From: Eulemur rufifrons
Lineage: Eukaryota > Chordata > Mammalia > Primates > Lemuridae
Assembly (NCBI RefSeq): GCF_041146395.1
Contig: NC_090997.1
Span: 36,311,501-36,375,500, forward strand
Direction of reading: 5' to 3'
Length of the DNA stretch: 64,000 nucleotides
A model generated the notes under the pieces. The model was not told the DNA's origin and did no database searches. It saw nothing but the letters and a program-made list of their open reading frames with translations. Within the stretch, counting starts at the first letter, position 1, and each line of letters starts with the position of its first letter. Below are positions 37,806-50,800 of this stretch, in pieces. The position numbers and the translations under genes are program-made.

Positions 37806-38479
37806 GTTACATAATAAAATGGTAATGAATTATATACTGACTTTTCTAAGTGTAATATAATTTAAAAGCATGATAGTTAATATTTTTATGCCAAATACGA
37901 TTAATGAATTTATACTAATTATAACCCTGTACAAATTTAAATAATTGATAGACCTGCCCCCCATAATTCAGTAGTTGGAATAAACTTATCTTTTATTTTT
38001 GACATGTTCTTTTCATACACACATGTGTCTTTTTACCACTAAATTGCTGATATCCTTTTATTTTTCATTGGATCTTTTTCGCCACTATTAGAGAATGAAT
38101 GTAATTTAGTGTTTTATGTGACTGTTTAGCTCTTTAAATATTGAAATATACTGAAGTAACATGTGTGTTTTTACTTTTCATGTAACAGCTGTCTTCTACC
38201 TTTTTAAAAATAGCTTCTTAAGTAATAGTTAAAATTTTATGGTATATTTCTTAGAGATTTTCCTTAGTGAAGAAAATCAAGGAAATGAAGTCTTCCCCTT
38301 AACTTTTAATCCCTTCCCCCGACTTTTATGAAGTGGTGCTTAAAAACTTAGGCAGTTTAGATGGGGAATTATGTTATTTTACATATACAAGATTAGACTT
38401 TGATATTATTGTTTATATACTGTAAAGAAGGTGCTGTTTTTGCAAAACTTAGTAATGTCCCAATAGACCAGTGAGTTCT
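37806..38479. other. Unassigned AT-rich DNA
   Basis: Nothing recognised. Confidence 0.35.
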
Positions 38480-38930
38480 CTGTGATAAATATGATCCTCC
38501 TAGGACTTGGAATCAGTGGTTGCTGTGTTGCCTCTGGTAAGGTTAGAGTCTGCATAGTAACTGAGCTGAGCAAATTTCTTCTGTGGCTATTAGCAGCGAT
38601 GGAAGAGAGCGTGCAGGTCACCTCTGGGACGGGAACATGTACAAAAGGTACTGCTGCCTTGACTCCTGGCATGGGAGGCTGGGCTGGCCCTTGTCCCTGG
38701 ATACTTTGAATGAGACGTGTTGGCAGCTGTCCAAATTGGAAATATACCTTCTCAGGTTCCAGGCCTACCTTGGCGCTGAGGACTGTGTATGAGGATAGCA
38801 GCACCTGGGGTGGATGCCTGCTTTGCCACAGATCAGTCTCCTGCCCTGAGAGCTGTGCTGCTTATCTGTTGACAGTCTGGGAGCAGATTGCCAAATACAG
38901 GTCAGGAGGTATATATGACCTGTAAAAGGA
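38480..38930. other. Unclassified moderately GC-rich block
   Basis: This stretch of about 450 bases has clearly higher GC than its surroundings and is not a repeat I know. A 132-aa minus-strand frame (38406-38804) and shorter plus-strand frames (38482-38709, 38583-38792, 38710-38925) overlap in it. No domain is recognisable in any. A CAGTCTGGGAGCAG near 38874 and plausible GT donors such as CTCTG|GTAAGG at 38535 exist. Options are an unrecognised LTR or other repeat, a lineage-specific exon, or a conserved regulatory block. I cannot choose. Confidence 0.3.
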
Positions 38931-39450
38931 GCCTCTGCTTTTCCAATTAGGCTGTTCAAGTCTTGAGCTTTATTTCAGTTGTTTAATGTTTGGTTAACAG
39001 TTTTGATACCTAGTCAAAATTTAGTAATGCGTTTGTTTGAGAGACTATGGCCTGTATCAGAAATTCATAGCGCTACCTGTAAAAAGGAATGGAAAGTTAC
39101 TTTTTAGTGGACTTGACCAGTGTTTTCCTAATAATATTAATTAGTAACATTTGCAAGGTAGTTTGAATCCTGATATTTAGAGCACATTGTGTTTTTTGTT
39201 TTGTTTTCATGGAATGTGTAGCATATCATTGCTTTAAGATTTCATCCTATTTATCTTTTAATACTCAGTTCAGAATGAAATTTTTTTGTCCTGGTCTTTG
39301 TCCTTCAACTGATCCCCCCAATACCTGTGACTACTTTGTGTCAATACTTTTAAATACTTCTGTAAATTGCAATGTACTTGTCTTTCTCTTTTAGTAGGTT
39401 GTAAACACCCTGTTAATAGATTCTCAATTAATAATAATAGATGCTCAATT
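38931..39450. other. Unassigned intronic DNA
   Basis: Nothing recognised. Confidence 0.35.
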
Positions 39451-39605
39451 GCTGGGTGTGGGGTTGTGCGCCAGTAGTCCTAGCTACTTGGGAGGCTGAG
39501 GCCCAGGAGTTGGAGGTTGCAGTGAGCTATGATTGTGCCACTGCACTCTAGCCTGGGTGACAGAGTGAGACCCTGTCTTTGTAAAAAATATAAATAAATA
39601 TATAA
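39451..39605 (+). repeat. Single Alu right monomer (FRAM-like)
   Basis: GCTGGGTGTGGGGTTGTGCG to GTGAGACCCTGTCTTTG, then an A-rich tail. ATGCTCAAT lies just upstream (about 39440) and again after the tail (about 39609), a likely target duplication. Confidence 0.8.
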
Positions 39606-40184
39606 ATAAATGCTCAATATAACGTCTATTCAGTAAAAATAATTTTGTCCTAAGTTTGAACTATGAATATATTGTCTACTTTTTTAAAAAATTATTTTCT
39701 CTGAATATAAATTCTAGGTCATCCCATTAACATAAAATCTCTTAGAGGTAGTTTGTGAGATTGGCATACTCAAGGGTTTAATGAGCCAGGGCCCTTAGAA
39801 TATTACTTCTGGGGGGGGGAGGGAAGAACAATTAGCAGCAATGATTAGAAAGGGTGTTTTAGGGAAAGTGAAACAACTGTAGCTGGCACTATTTCCTTAA
39901 AAAATTTTAAGCTTCATTTCTTTGCACAACTATTAGGAAGAGAGCAATTGCTTTAAAAAAAATTAGAAAGCTAGTTTTAGTAATTTGTGCACATTCTTCT
40001 TTTTTCCTTTTTTATAAAACCTCCATCCTTAGGTTTTGTGTACAATTTTTTTTTTTTTTTTTTTGGCTGGAGGGTTGGACAAGTCTGACTATATAAGAAA
40101 GATTGTTATAAACACATGTACATTTATAGCACCAATTTGAGTTTTCATAGAATGTATTATTTTTTGGATGAAAGTTATTTTAAA
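39606..40184. other. Unassigned DNA with homopolymer runs
   Basis: A G8 run near 39811 and a T-run of about 19 near 40046. No gene or repeat named. Confidence 0.35.
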
Positions 40185-41190
40185 GGTAGCAGTTTTTTTT
40201 CCTGGTTATAAAAGTGATAGATATTCTTTGGGAAATTTGAGAAATATAAAATATATAAAGGAGAAAATAAAAATTTATAATGCCACCACTTAGAAATATT
40301 AAGTATTAATATGTTTACATATTCTTTATTTTTAAAAATTGTATCAGTTCTAACTTCTAGACAAATCAAATAAATATGCTCTATTTTTAAGGTTTTTTTT
40401 GATAATTAACTGTAATTTATCTGGAATTTTGGATGTGGTTGGAAAGTTATTTTAAAATTGCAATATTTAATCACTTTCCCTTTTCTTACCACTGACAAAG
40501 AAAAATAAGACCTTTTGGATTGTTATTAGGGAAGGTTTTTGAAAAAAATTCTTTATATTCTGTATTAAAGCCCCATAAATCTTTTTGAATAATATCTTTT
40601 ACATTGTGTTTATTTTAAATTAATCAACTAATAAGTGAATACATTCTTTCACCAACAAATCAAAATGATCCAGCTGTTGACATTACCTTAGGTCACCACC
40701 TGGTCACACTTCTCTATTCAGAAACTAAGCCCTGCTCTCATTTTGATGTGTATACCTCTGTATCTTTTACTATTATTTACACTTTTAAGCTTGTAGAAAT
40801 GTGTAGTTTTGTATGTATTTTTTTAACCTGAGAGATCTTGTACTTACACAATATTTGCAACTTCATTTTTTTTCATGTAACAACAGGTCTTAGATGTCCA
40901 TATTGAAAGGTAAAGGTCCACCTTACTCTTTTTAATTGCTTCATGGTTGTCCATAGTCTAGATATAGCATAATTTATTAAACTATTTTTTTTACTGATAG
41001 ACATTTGGATTGCAGTTTTTCTCTCTTACTTACAGGGCTACAACAAGTCCTTGTTGTATACTAAGAAATGCTCATTCAGAGGATTTACCAGTTTATAGTT
41101 TCACTAACAGTGAGAACAAGTCAGTGTTATAGTTTATAAATTTTTACCACTGTGATGGGTGGAAAAGTATCTCATCATTCTTTTAATTAT
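40185..41190 (-). mobile_element. Ancient L1 (L1ME-type) 3' region, antisense
   Basis: 'gttataaaagtgatagatat' at about 40205, 'ATGTAACAACAGGTCTTAGA' at about 40876, TGGTTGTCCATAGTCTAGAT at 40945, AGACATTTGGATTGCAGTTT at 41000 and 'ACCACTGTGATGGGTGGAA' at 41147 follow reversed old L1 3' sequence. Decayed. Confidence 0.5.
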
Positions 41191-41710
41191 ATATATTACT
41201 ATCTTCCTTAAGGGGAAATTACCAGAATTTAATGGTAAAGATGGATAAGGTATGGTTTTCTGACATAATTCTTTACACAGGTGTGGCCGGCTGTTTGAAT
41301 CATAGACTTTTGTGTTTAAATGGTTAAAAAAACGTTGAGTTTGTGATTTTATATGAAGAAACACTTCTCAACTCCCCTAATTCATTTCAATTTAGTTTTT
41401 ATTTGACTCAACCTGTAAGGCAAAGAAAAAAGTATTTTTTGCTCTTCAGTTTCCAGAATCAGATGTTTTCAAGGCTAAGACCTTGGGAAACATTCTCAAA
41501 CTTGACAAAACACAGTTTGTTTAATACAATATGAAACCAAGACACCATATAATATTCTGATTTAAAGGAATGGAGAAATAAGCATAAATTTGAAAGTGGT
41601 TTGGAAAGTAGGCAAGTAATGAATTAGAATTCAGACACACTGGAGAACAAAAAAGCTTTGGAAATGAACCAGAGTAGAAGCTAATCATTTCCCTAATTAT
41701 TCCTCCTGCC
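41191..41710. other. Unassigned intronic DNA
   Basis: Nothing recognised; short frames on both strands show no domain. Confidence 0.35.
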
Positions 41711-41712
41711 AT

Positions 41713-42033
<321 letters not shown>

Positions 42034-42439
42034 TAATTAAATTCTTACTAAAAAATGCTTTTTAAAAATATGTATTTTAAGGAGTATATTTGAATATTTT
42101 TATTGAAAGTTATCTTTCATTTTTGATACTTTATTATAATGGGTCGGTTTCACTTTAGGAACTATATATTGTGTTCATTAATATTTTTGGGTAAAGATCA
42201 TTGTTAAAATAGGACACTAAATATGTGATGTAAAATGCTACTGATGAGCTTTTTGTTCTTTACAGAGACAAGGTAAAGTATATGCTGGATTTGAAGTTTT
42301 GTAAAGATGAACGAATAATAGTAACACATTTGTTTCCTTGGAAACTTTAATCTTATTGTGTGAAACTATATTGTTTATACAGGTTCTAACTGAGCATATA
42401 GATGTGTTTAGCCATTTGGGTTGAAGAGGGCATTCACTA

Positions 42440-42770
42440 CTCATCTGTTCAATGAACAAATATTTAATAATTCCCTATATATTATGTACTGTGTTAGGTG
42501 CTGGCTGTTTATGAATAAGCAGGATGTGGTTCTTGTTTTAAGCTCTAAGGAGAGATTAAAATTTAACAACAGGGCAGAGAGAGACTAAAGCTATGTAAAG
42601 TTAAAAACAGGTACAGAGTAAGGAGCACCTAATCCTGAGAAGGAATATGATGGAGACTTCAAGGAGGAGGTGAGACTTGCTTAATTTTTGAAGCAGTGAG
42701 TAGAAATGCATATGTGAAGAATAGAGGAGAGGCCTTTCTGGTAGAAGGAATGCAAATTGTGTGCATGGAA
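42440..42770 (-). repeat. L2 3' part, antisense
   Basis: CAATGAACAAATATTTAATA, ATGTACTGTGTTAGGTGCTG, TCAAGGAGGAGGTGAGACTT and GGCCTTTCTGGTAGAAGGAA follow the reversed L2 end and C-terminal region. Confidence 0.6.
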
Positions 42771-44485
42771 TGGTGCCTCTTCAGTGCGCTTGGTGCACAT
42801 GCTAAGTGCAGAGGATACCCTTGGAGAATTTGACCCATTTGGTGCAATGAGAGGGATACTGTCTGAGTGCCTCCATCTCCAACATGGAGTTGACATGTTG
42901 ATCTCTGCTGGTGATAACTCAGCTTTCCAGGTTTTCAAGATTGCATGTGTTTCCTCTAGTGTCACCTGGCGAAACTGTTTCTATTCAAGATAAGATAAGA
43001 CAAAGGGATGGGGGGGGAGTGGGGTGTCACCTAAACCGCACATGGACAGATGAGGACCTGTGGTGGAGTTCAGAGTGAAACTAATTGTTCTGAGTCAGTA
43101 ACCTTACTCCAAATATTAAAGTGAGGTGAGTCTTTTATGTGTGGGCAGGATAATGGAGATGACTTTGGAATGGGTTTCACAGTTCTTTGGCCTAACGGAA
43201 TTTTCATAAACACACTTCCCTTTGCATTTTGAATCTGAATTTGTATTAGGAATTTTGTCGAAAGTTAGTAATGGGTTGAAATGCAATTACTATTCATTAA
43301 TTAGCTTACTTTGTATCAGTTTAAAATAGTTTTATGTTGTGGATTTAACTTGGTTCCTGTCCCTTCACTTACGCTTATTATATTCAAGATGATGGTGTCT
43401 TACTGCTGCTGCTTCCACAGAATCTTGATTTTTTAAGAAATTCTTTCTCTATAGCTGGTTGAAAAGAAGTTACAAAGAAAAAGATTTATGCTTTATTCAC
43501 TATGGTGATTATTACGGATCTCCAGTTTCTCCTTTGCTTGCTATTCATTTAGCTTATCATGCTAAATAACATTTTCTTAACCAGTTTGTTGCTCTTGTTA
43601 CACTTTTCATCCTTGCTCTGATATCCCATCCCTAGATTCAAGTTTCCTTTCTCTTCTTTCCCTTTTTCCTTTTAAGCCTGTTTTCCATCTGTCCTTGTTT
43701 TCTTGCCCCATATCTATTATTTTTGTGCTTACTATCTCTTAAGCTGAAAACAGATTCTCTCTGTTTTGTCTGACCAAGTATTCTGACTGTCTTCATGGAC
43801 CTCTCTGAAATCTACTTGTTGCAAATTTAGCTTTTTCACAAAAGAACAAGTGGTAGTCTTTGATATTCCGACATAGCTTTTTAGTCTCTCTTTCCTCAAA
43901 GTGCCTCTAGTTTTCTCCCAAAGTTTTAGTTTTCTCTATCCTTTGGGAAATAGCCTACAGGCACAAGATCTTGTTTTGATTTTTGAATGGGAAATATTTC
44001 ATGGTTCACATGATTGGGTTCACTGAATGTGTAACCCAACTTGTGGAATTAAGGGCATTGACATAGACTTGTTAAATTGGGTTTCAGCATTTCTCCCTTA
44101 GTCTCTTCCTGTATTTTGGTGACAGATCACAAGATGGAAGGCTTTATTTTAATAATGAAAATATTAGAGGGGGCCAGTTCTGCCTCCTAAGATGGCATTT
44201 GATATCTCATTTATTATTGCCATTTAAAACATTGTGTTTGTTTCAGTAATACTGGCACATACCATAATTAGGGCCTTGGGCTGTGTGTCTAAAAGGTCAA
44301 TAAAATCGATTACTTTGAAAATAAAGGCAAGGCTTTTCTGTTTTGATTATCATTTAGTGTTTGCAAGCATTGTTGGTAGAGTTGGAAATTCATGTAGATC
44401 AAAACACAATTACATGACTTTTACTTGTATTTGTGAATCTTCTAAGTGGGAAGGAGCAAAACAGTAGGCTGTGTTTTAGGAATAA
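42771..44485. other. Unassigned intronic DNA
   Basis: No gene. A G-run block lies at 43008-43022 (nine Gs, then GGGG). Overlapping frames at 42681-42993 are short and domain-free. A pyrimidine-rich part at 43590-43760 could be degraded sense L2 but I cannot prove it. Confidence 0.35.
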
Positions 44486-44486
44486 G

Positions 44487-44924
44487 TCAAGTTTCTGCCT
44501 TAAACTTGAAGGGATGAAGGTAGAAGTTTGAATATAGGTCTTGTTTATCAGAGATTGCCTTCAGGGGGATCATGGTGGAAGGATCTTTTGCATGAGTGGC
44601 CTGAGAGATCCTGAATGGGGGAAAATTTATTGAGGGGCTGGGGATTGAGAGGGAAGTTTGAAATAACCAGGATTGGGCCTGGAGAATAGAGGTGAAGTTG
44701 AGAGCCAGAATTAATCGTGTAATAGAATGAGGCTGAGGAAAGCCAAGACCATGGGATGTGGCAGTAAGAAGCGGAACAAGTGAAAAGGAGGAGAGCAAGT
44801 GAAAAGGAAGTTTGTACCTTAAAGAGGCAAAGACAAAGAAGAGAGTGGAGCGGAGGAATAAAGTATCAGCCTGCTGGAGATTGAGGGGTGTTGCCGTAAT
44901 TTGAAACTTTGTTATGAAATCCAT
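44487..44924. other. Purine-rich block with an antisense 145-aa open frame
   Basis: The plus strand is rich in A and G for about 400 bases (AGGAGGAGAGCAAGTGAAAA, AGAGGCAAAGACAAAGAAGA). This lowers the chance of stop codons on the minus strand and explains the long frame at 44487-44924. The frame is rich in Leu, Ser, Pro and Thr with no domain. It is most likely a decayed retroelement or unique DNA, not a gene. Confidence 0.4.
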
Positions 44925-45104
44925 TTGTTGTTTAATTTGTTAATCCTTGGAATTTGGTACAGGAGGGACAAGTGTAATGATATGAGGAGTTACTTTGTAA
45001 TTTATTATGTTTTAGTATTCAGTGCACACTTTTAATTGTTCTCCAAATATGGATTTATTATATTTATAATATTTTCATTAAGTAAACATAAATTTTCATT
45101 TATT

Positions 45105-45260
45105 TATCTAGTCATTTATTCAGTAGATATATTATCAAGCACCGACTGCATGCCAGGCTCTTGCAACTCAGGAAAAGGGAGAGAGAGATGTACAGTCTAT
45201 TCTATTGCTGGGTAAACAGAGGAATGGGTTCGGTATAATGTGGAAGTTGTATTGGTTCAT
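45105..45260 (-). repeat. L2 3'-end fragment, antisense
   Basis: TCATTTATTCAGTAGATATA, AAGCACCGACTGCATGCCAG and GCTCTTGCAACTCAGG follow the reversed L2 terminus. Confidence 0.55.
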
Positions 45261-45482
45261 GTGTGGTCTTTCCCAAGTTAAACTTTTGAAATACAGAGTA
45301 GCAATTCTTTCTCATATTGAAAAAGAAAATTATGGCAGCATGTAAGCCATAAGAAAAGGTGAAAATTCTCCTGAAGTGTGTTCTTTTAGGGAAAATAATA
45401 TAGTGTAGTAATTAAGAACATAAGTTCTTAATTTGTCAGATTTATGCATCTTTTCCTTTGTGGTAAATATTGTTTTGGGTCC

Positions 45483-45705
45483 TTTTTTTTTTTTTTTTCT
45501 GGCTGTTCTTTTTTCTTCTTCTTCTTCTTTGTTTTGTTTTGTTTTTTTTCGAGTCACAGTCTCATATAGTTCCTGGGCTGGAGTGCAGTGGCTATTCACA
45601 GGCCCCATCATTGTACACTACAGCCCCGAACTCCTGGGCTCAAGCAATCCTCCTGCCTCTGCTTCTCAGGTAGTTGGGACTACAGGCGTGTACCACTCTT
45701 GGGTC
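45483..45705 (-). repeat. Alu SINE, antisense, incomplete, with a patterned tail
   Basis: A tail of T18, (TTC)n and (TTTTG)n leads into GAGTCACAGTCTCATATAGT, GGAGTGCAGTGGCTATTCAC and ACTACAGGCGTGTACCACTC. Only about one monomer is present. Confidence 0.8.
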
Positions 45706-46473
45706 CTGTTTTAAGTTCTTCCCTTTTCTGAGATCTTGAAATAATATACTATATAAACTTATAGAAGCCTTATTGTTTGCCTTTCACATGTAGATTTATA
45801 ACCCTCCTGTGTATATTTTTGTGTGTGACATGAGCTAGGGCCCAAGTTTTATTTTTTCCCTCCAGATTGATTTCCAATTGTCCCAGTAGCATTTATTGGG
45901 AAGTTTATCTTTCCCCTTTGTTCTGCATTGCCTACTTTTGTTGTAAATCAAGTACATATTCATATTTATGAACCTTTGTTCTATTTCATTTGTCTATTCA
46001 TATACCGTTATCACACTTATTGTAGCTTTATAGTAAATCTCATTTTCCCATCTAGTCCTTCTTCAGGAATGTTTTGGCTATTCTTGGCCCATATAAATTT
46101 TAGAATAACCTTGTCAAGTTCCCTTCCCAAAAAATCTGTTGGAATTTTAATTGGAATTGCATTGAACCTAGAGATCACTTTGGAGAAAATTGACATCTTC
46201 AAGTATTGAGTCTTCTCATCAAGGATCATAGTGTATTGCTTAATTTATTAAGATCCTTGTTAATTTCTCTTAATAATGTTGTATAGTTTTCTGTGTAGTG
46301 TTTTTATATATTTTTTCTTTTAACTTTTATTTTGCTCTAATTTTATACTTTCAGAAGAGTTGCAAGAACAGTACTATACAATGAATTCCTGCATACCCTT
46401 CACCTAGATTCCTCAAATGAATACTTTACCACATTTTCTTTATCTTTCTCTCTTTTTCTATACATATACAAAT

Positions 46474-46499
46474 ACACACACACACACACACACACACAC
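46474..46499. repeat. (CA)n microsatellite
   Basis: Thirteen AC units within the L1M 3'-UTR-like segment, with TA-rich flank on the left. Confidence 0.95.
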
Positions 46500-48303
46500 G
46501 CATCTCACAACTTCTTTCTTGAACTTTTTCAGTGTAAATTGTAGACTTACATGCTGCACTTTTACCCCTAAACACTGCAGTATTTCCTAATAACAGAATT
46601 ATTCTCCTTCCTGACCACAGGTAACAATTATCAATTCTGTTGTTTAAACTCTGCAGATTTTCCTCAGAGTTTACAGATTGTCCTACATATGTCATTCATA
46701 GCAAAGATAAGTCCCAGATTATATATTGCATTCACTTGTCACATGCTTTTGTCTCTGTAATCTGGAGCAGTTCTTTATTTTCCTTTGTGTTTCATGACCT
46801 TGAAATTTTGAATAATTCAGTTATTTTGTAAAAATGCCTCTCAGTTTGGATTTGTGTGATATTTGTTCACGATGACATAAAGAGTATGTATTTTCAGCAG
46901 GAGTACCACAGAAGTGGTATGATGTCCTTAACAGAACTTTGATCATTTGGTTAAGGTGGTGCCTGTCACCTTACGTGTAAAGTTACTGTTTTCTGCTTTG
47001 CAATTAATAAGTATATTTGGGGTGATGCATGTATTTTTAAATTAGATTTATTTATAGATATTTGACATTGATGTTATTGTAAATGATATTTTTGAATTTT
47101 TAAATTTTATAACTTTTTATTGTTGGTATACAGAAATGTCATTCATTTCTGTACATTGATCTTATACCCCATAAACTTACTAAGCCAATTTATTGTAATT
47201 TATCTGTATATTTAAAGAACATTTTTTTAATACCATCACATCTGCAGATAAGAAAGTTTTATTGCTTCTTTTTCAGTCCTTATATCTCTTTCTTCTTTTT
47301 CTTGCTTTACTGCACTAAGCCCTCAAGTAAAGTATTGAATACAAGTGATAGCAGAAATCCTTACCTTGATTCTGTTCTTAAAGAGGCAGTGTTCCATGTT
47401 TTACCTATAAAGTCTGATTTTTCTTTTTCCATAGATACCTAGATCAAAGCAAAGAATTTATTTTCTCTTTATAGTTTCCTGAGGGTTTTTTTTAAAAATC
47501 ACATTTGGCTCCTGAATGTTATCAAACGTTTGTACTGTTAATGTGATGAATTCTAATGATTTTTTTGAAGTCATATTTGTTGAGGTGCATTTTACATACA
47601 GTAAAACTCACCTTTTTAGGAGTAAAGTTTGAGATACAGAATAGTTCCATTTCTCTGGAAAGTTCCTTCATGCCCCTTTGTAGTCATTCCATTTCCCTTT
47701 TTTAGCTCCTGACCACCACTCATCTAATTTCTGTCATTATAGATTAGTTTTGCCTGTTCTAGAATCTTATATAAATGGAATCTTATACTGTATATTCCTG
47801 GTTTCTAATGTGTTTCATTTAGCCTAATGCTTTTGAGATTCATCCATGTTGTGTGGCTATCAGTAGTTTGGTCCTATTTATTGGTAAGCAGTTTTTCATT
47901 ATATGGGATATTTATCTGTTCATTTGTTGATAAATGTTAGAATTGTTAGGGGCAATTACTAATAAAGGTGTTATAAATATTCACATATAGGCCTTTGCGT
48001 GGACATTTTTCTGGGTAAATACGTGGGAGTAGGATTTCTAGTAATGATAAACAGTATATGAGAGTTCCAATTATTATGCATCCTTATGAGCATTCGGTAT
48101 GGTCAGTTTAAAAAATTTTAGCTTTTCTAGTGGGTGTGTAGTGGTATCTTATTGCTATAATGTCAAACATCTTTTCTTGCCCCTCTTTGACATCCATAAT
48201 AATTTTGAATAAATGTTAAAACAAGATTGTGTTCCTGGAGTAAACCAAGTTTGGTTGCAACATATTATACTTTTTACCTATTATTGGATTTGTCTTGCTA
48301 ATA

Positions 48304-48627
48304 CAGTTAACCTGTTTTATCCATGTGTTCCACATCTTTGGATTCAGCCAACTGGATTGAAAATATTTGAAAAAAATCGCATCTTGCCAAACATATACAG
48401 GCTTTTTTTCTTGTCATTATTTCCTAAACAATACAACTATTTACATAGTATTTACATTGTAGTAGGTATTATAAGTAATCTAGAGATTATTTAAAATATA
48501 TGAGAGGGTGTGCATAGGTTATATACAAATGATATGCCATTTTATATGAGGGACTTGAGCATCCACAGAGTTTGGTAGCGGTGGGGGATCCTGAAACCAG
48601 TGCCCCATGGATACTGATGGATGACTG
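48304..48627 (-). mobile_element. MER2-type Tigger DNA transposon nested in L1M
   Basis: Minus-strand start CAGTCATCCATCAGTATCCA, interior AGATTACTTATAATACCTAC and GTAAATACTATGTAAATAGT, and an opposite end GGTTAACTG. TA precedes the left end, and the right end is followed by TG, a mutated TA. Length about 324 is close to MER2. It splits an L1M ORF2 segment (TTGTCTTGCTAATA ... TGTTTTGTTTATAATTTTG). No transposase. Confidence 0.8.
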
Positions 48628-49090
48628 TGTTTTGTTTATAATTTTGTATTTGTATTTATGAGTTTTATTATTAACATCAAGGTTACTCTGCCCTCAGAAT
48701 GAGTTGTGGAATTTTTTGCATGAGAGTTGTATAAGATATGTGTCATTTGGTAGAAGTTGCTGGTGAAGCCATATGGCCCTGGAGTTTTCTTTGTGGGAAG
48801 GCTTTTAAATGCAGATTTAAGTTTATGGACTATTAATCTTCTATTTCTTCCTTTGCTAATTTTTACAACTTATTATTTTACTAGGAATTTCTACATTTAA
48901 TCTAAAATTTAAAATTTTATTAGTGTAAAGTTGCTAAAAATATCTTTATGATTTTTGTTATCTGCAGAGTCTGTTTTCATTCCTGGCATTGGTTATTCCT
49001 GCCTTGTATCTCTTTGTTTTAACAGTCTTACTGGTAGTCAAATTATTTTTATTAGTCTTTTTGGTGAATCAAGAACTGCTGTGTTTTATA

Positions 49091-50584
49091 TTGAGTAAGT
49101 TAGAGTTAAGCTTGCTAATGAACCCGCAAGGGCAGATGAAGATGTTGTAAAGACATTTCTATATATATTACAAATCTGATTAAAGAAGTCTGGATTAGAT
49201 TTTGATTTTGATGAAACTCATTTCATTACTATTTTGTAATGTATTTTGCTCTGACACAAAGTTGCAAAGATTTTTAATAGTCTCCCCTTAACCCTGTTTT
49301 TTCCATAAGCCTTGTAGGCAGTTTTGCAGAATGTAAAAGCTTTGTTTTATTGTACAACAAAATGCAATAAGATGTTGTTATATAAGAAGAGATACACAGT
49401 GAGATACACAGGCATGAATGGCTCATTCTCCTTGTAGGTTTGGATGTAAGAAAAGGCTTCAGAGAAAAGGAGATGAGTGGAGAACTCAGAAATGGTGGGA
49501 GCAGGATCACAGAGAGCGCATCTGTGAACACATATGAACCAGTGTGGGTATTTGGCAGTGCCATGGTGTGTGTGTGTGATTAGAGAGGTTTGGTAAAAAT
49601 GAGGTTGGAGAAAAGGTACAGTCCAAGTCACAGAAAGCCTGATTTGTGCCCTGCTCAAGGCTTTGGACTGTAATCTCCTGGTTTTCTCACTAGGCTGTTC
49701 TCAGCGCTGCTGCTGGAATATGGGGAAGCTAGGAGTCTCAGTTCAGGACCACCTAACTTCTGTCATACAGAGCAGCTTCACTGTATCTGGGTACATTTCT
49801 GTGTAAGGCAAAGGTTCTGGTTAAAAGAAAGGTGTTTGCAAACTATTATAAACATTGGAGAAACTTTGACACATTTTAAGAAGAGTAGATTTGCAGTTTA
49901 GAAATTTTCACTTTGTTGGCACTGTGAAAAATAGCTATTTTCCTATTAAGGTCTTCCCCCCCATCATCCCCTTAAGGCAGACTCTTTGGTAAAAGATAAT
50001 TTCTTTATGAAAAAACAAAATGAATTTGATTATTTCCCCCACTTTGCTGAATTGTCTTAAGGCTAACTGGGTATTTCTCAGAAAATAATGTATATAGTAG
50101 TATAATATTTATTTAAATAAATAGATATTTAATATTTATTTTATTAGATAATTTACTACACAGTAATTAAGATCCTTTTGGCAAATATCCAGTCACAAAG
50201 ATCCTTTTAGCAAATATGGCTATTACCTTCACAATGGCAAAGAATATTTTAATAGAAATAAAAGGCAATTTTATAACTTAGACTTGAGGAAGTTTCTATT
50301 TGCTTCTGTTTATTTTCAGATTATATACAGCACAATGGATGCAAATAATAACATTAATTACTCAACCATTTTCTCTTAGGAAAATATTGGGTAAATAAAA
50401 TATATAAGAAAAGTTGAATTGTATTCACATTTTATGGAGTAAACATGTAGGACTAAAAATTTGTTTCTGATGCCTATCTGAATATTTGATACAGTGAGTT
50501 CAGCAGGTTATCTGTGGTGCACTCTGAACCCCTGGGTCCGTGCAACATTTACGGAGGGTTTTTATGTCCTTAGCTTGAGAATAT
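49091..50584. other. Unassigned intronic DNA
   Basis: No gene. Purine-rich phrases at 49440-49680 recall antisense L2 but are too decayed to call. Two overlapping minus-strand frames (49274-49564, 49347-49658) are domain-free. AT-rich at 50095-50160. Confidence 0.35.
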
Positions 50585-50800
50585 CAGATATCCCAGTCAT
50601 CAAGGTTCTTCACTTTAGTGGGAAGAACATGAGTAAATACAAGTAATAACATTTTCTTGAGCTCTGATGGAAGAGTATGTGGGGCATACAGTGGGAATAA
50701 AGGTGAAGAAGAGTGGTGGGAAGAGATTGGACTGAGGCAGGAGAAGCTCAGAGAAAGGTGATGCCAGAGCTTGGTTCTGAATGATTTTGTCAGAGGAGAC

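Larger units (their letters stand above)
45830..49090 (-). mobile_element. Long antisense ancient L1 (L1M) block
   Basis: Several reversed L1 segments occur in sequence. 45840-46300 is ORF2-like (GGCCCAAGTTTTATTTTTTC, TTTAGAATAACCTTGTCAAG, GGAATTGCATTGAACCTAGA). 46330-46700 is 3'-UTR-like (AGAAGAGTTGCAAGAACAGT, CCTGCATACCCTTCACCTAG). 47000-47560 is ORF2-like again. 47565-48170 is 3'-UTR-like (CTTTTGAGATTCATCCATGT, TTAGAATTGTTAGGGGCAAT). 48190-49090 is ORF2-like (GTGTTCCTGGAGTAAACCAA). This alternation means at least two or three old L1 insertions, nested or adjacent. None is coding. Confidence 0.65.
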
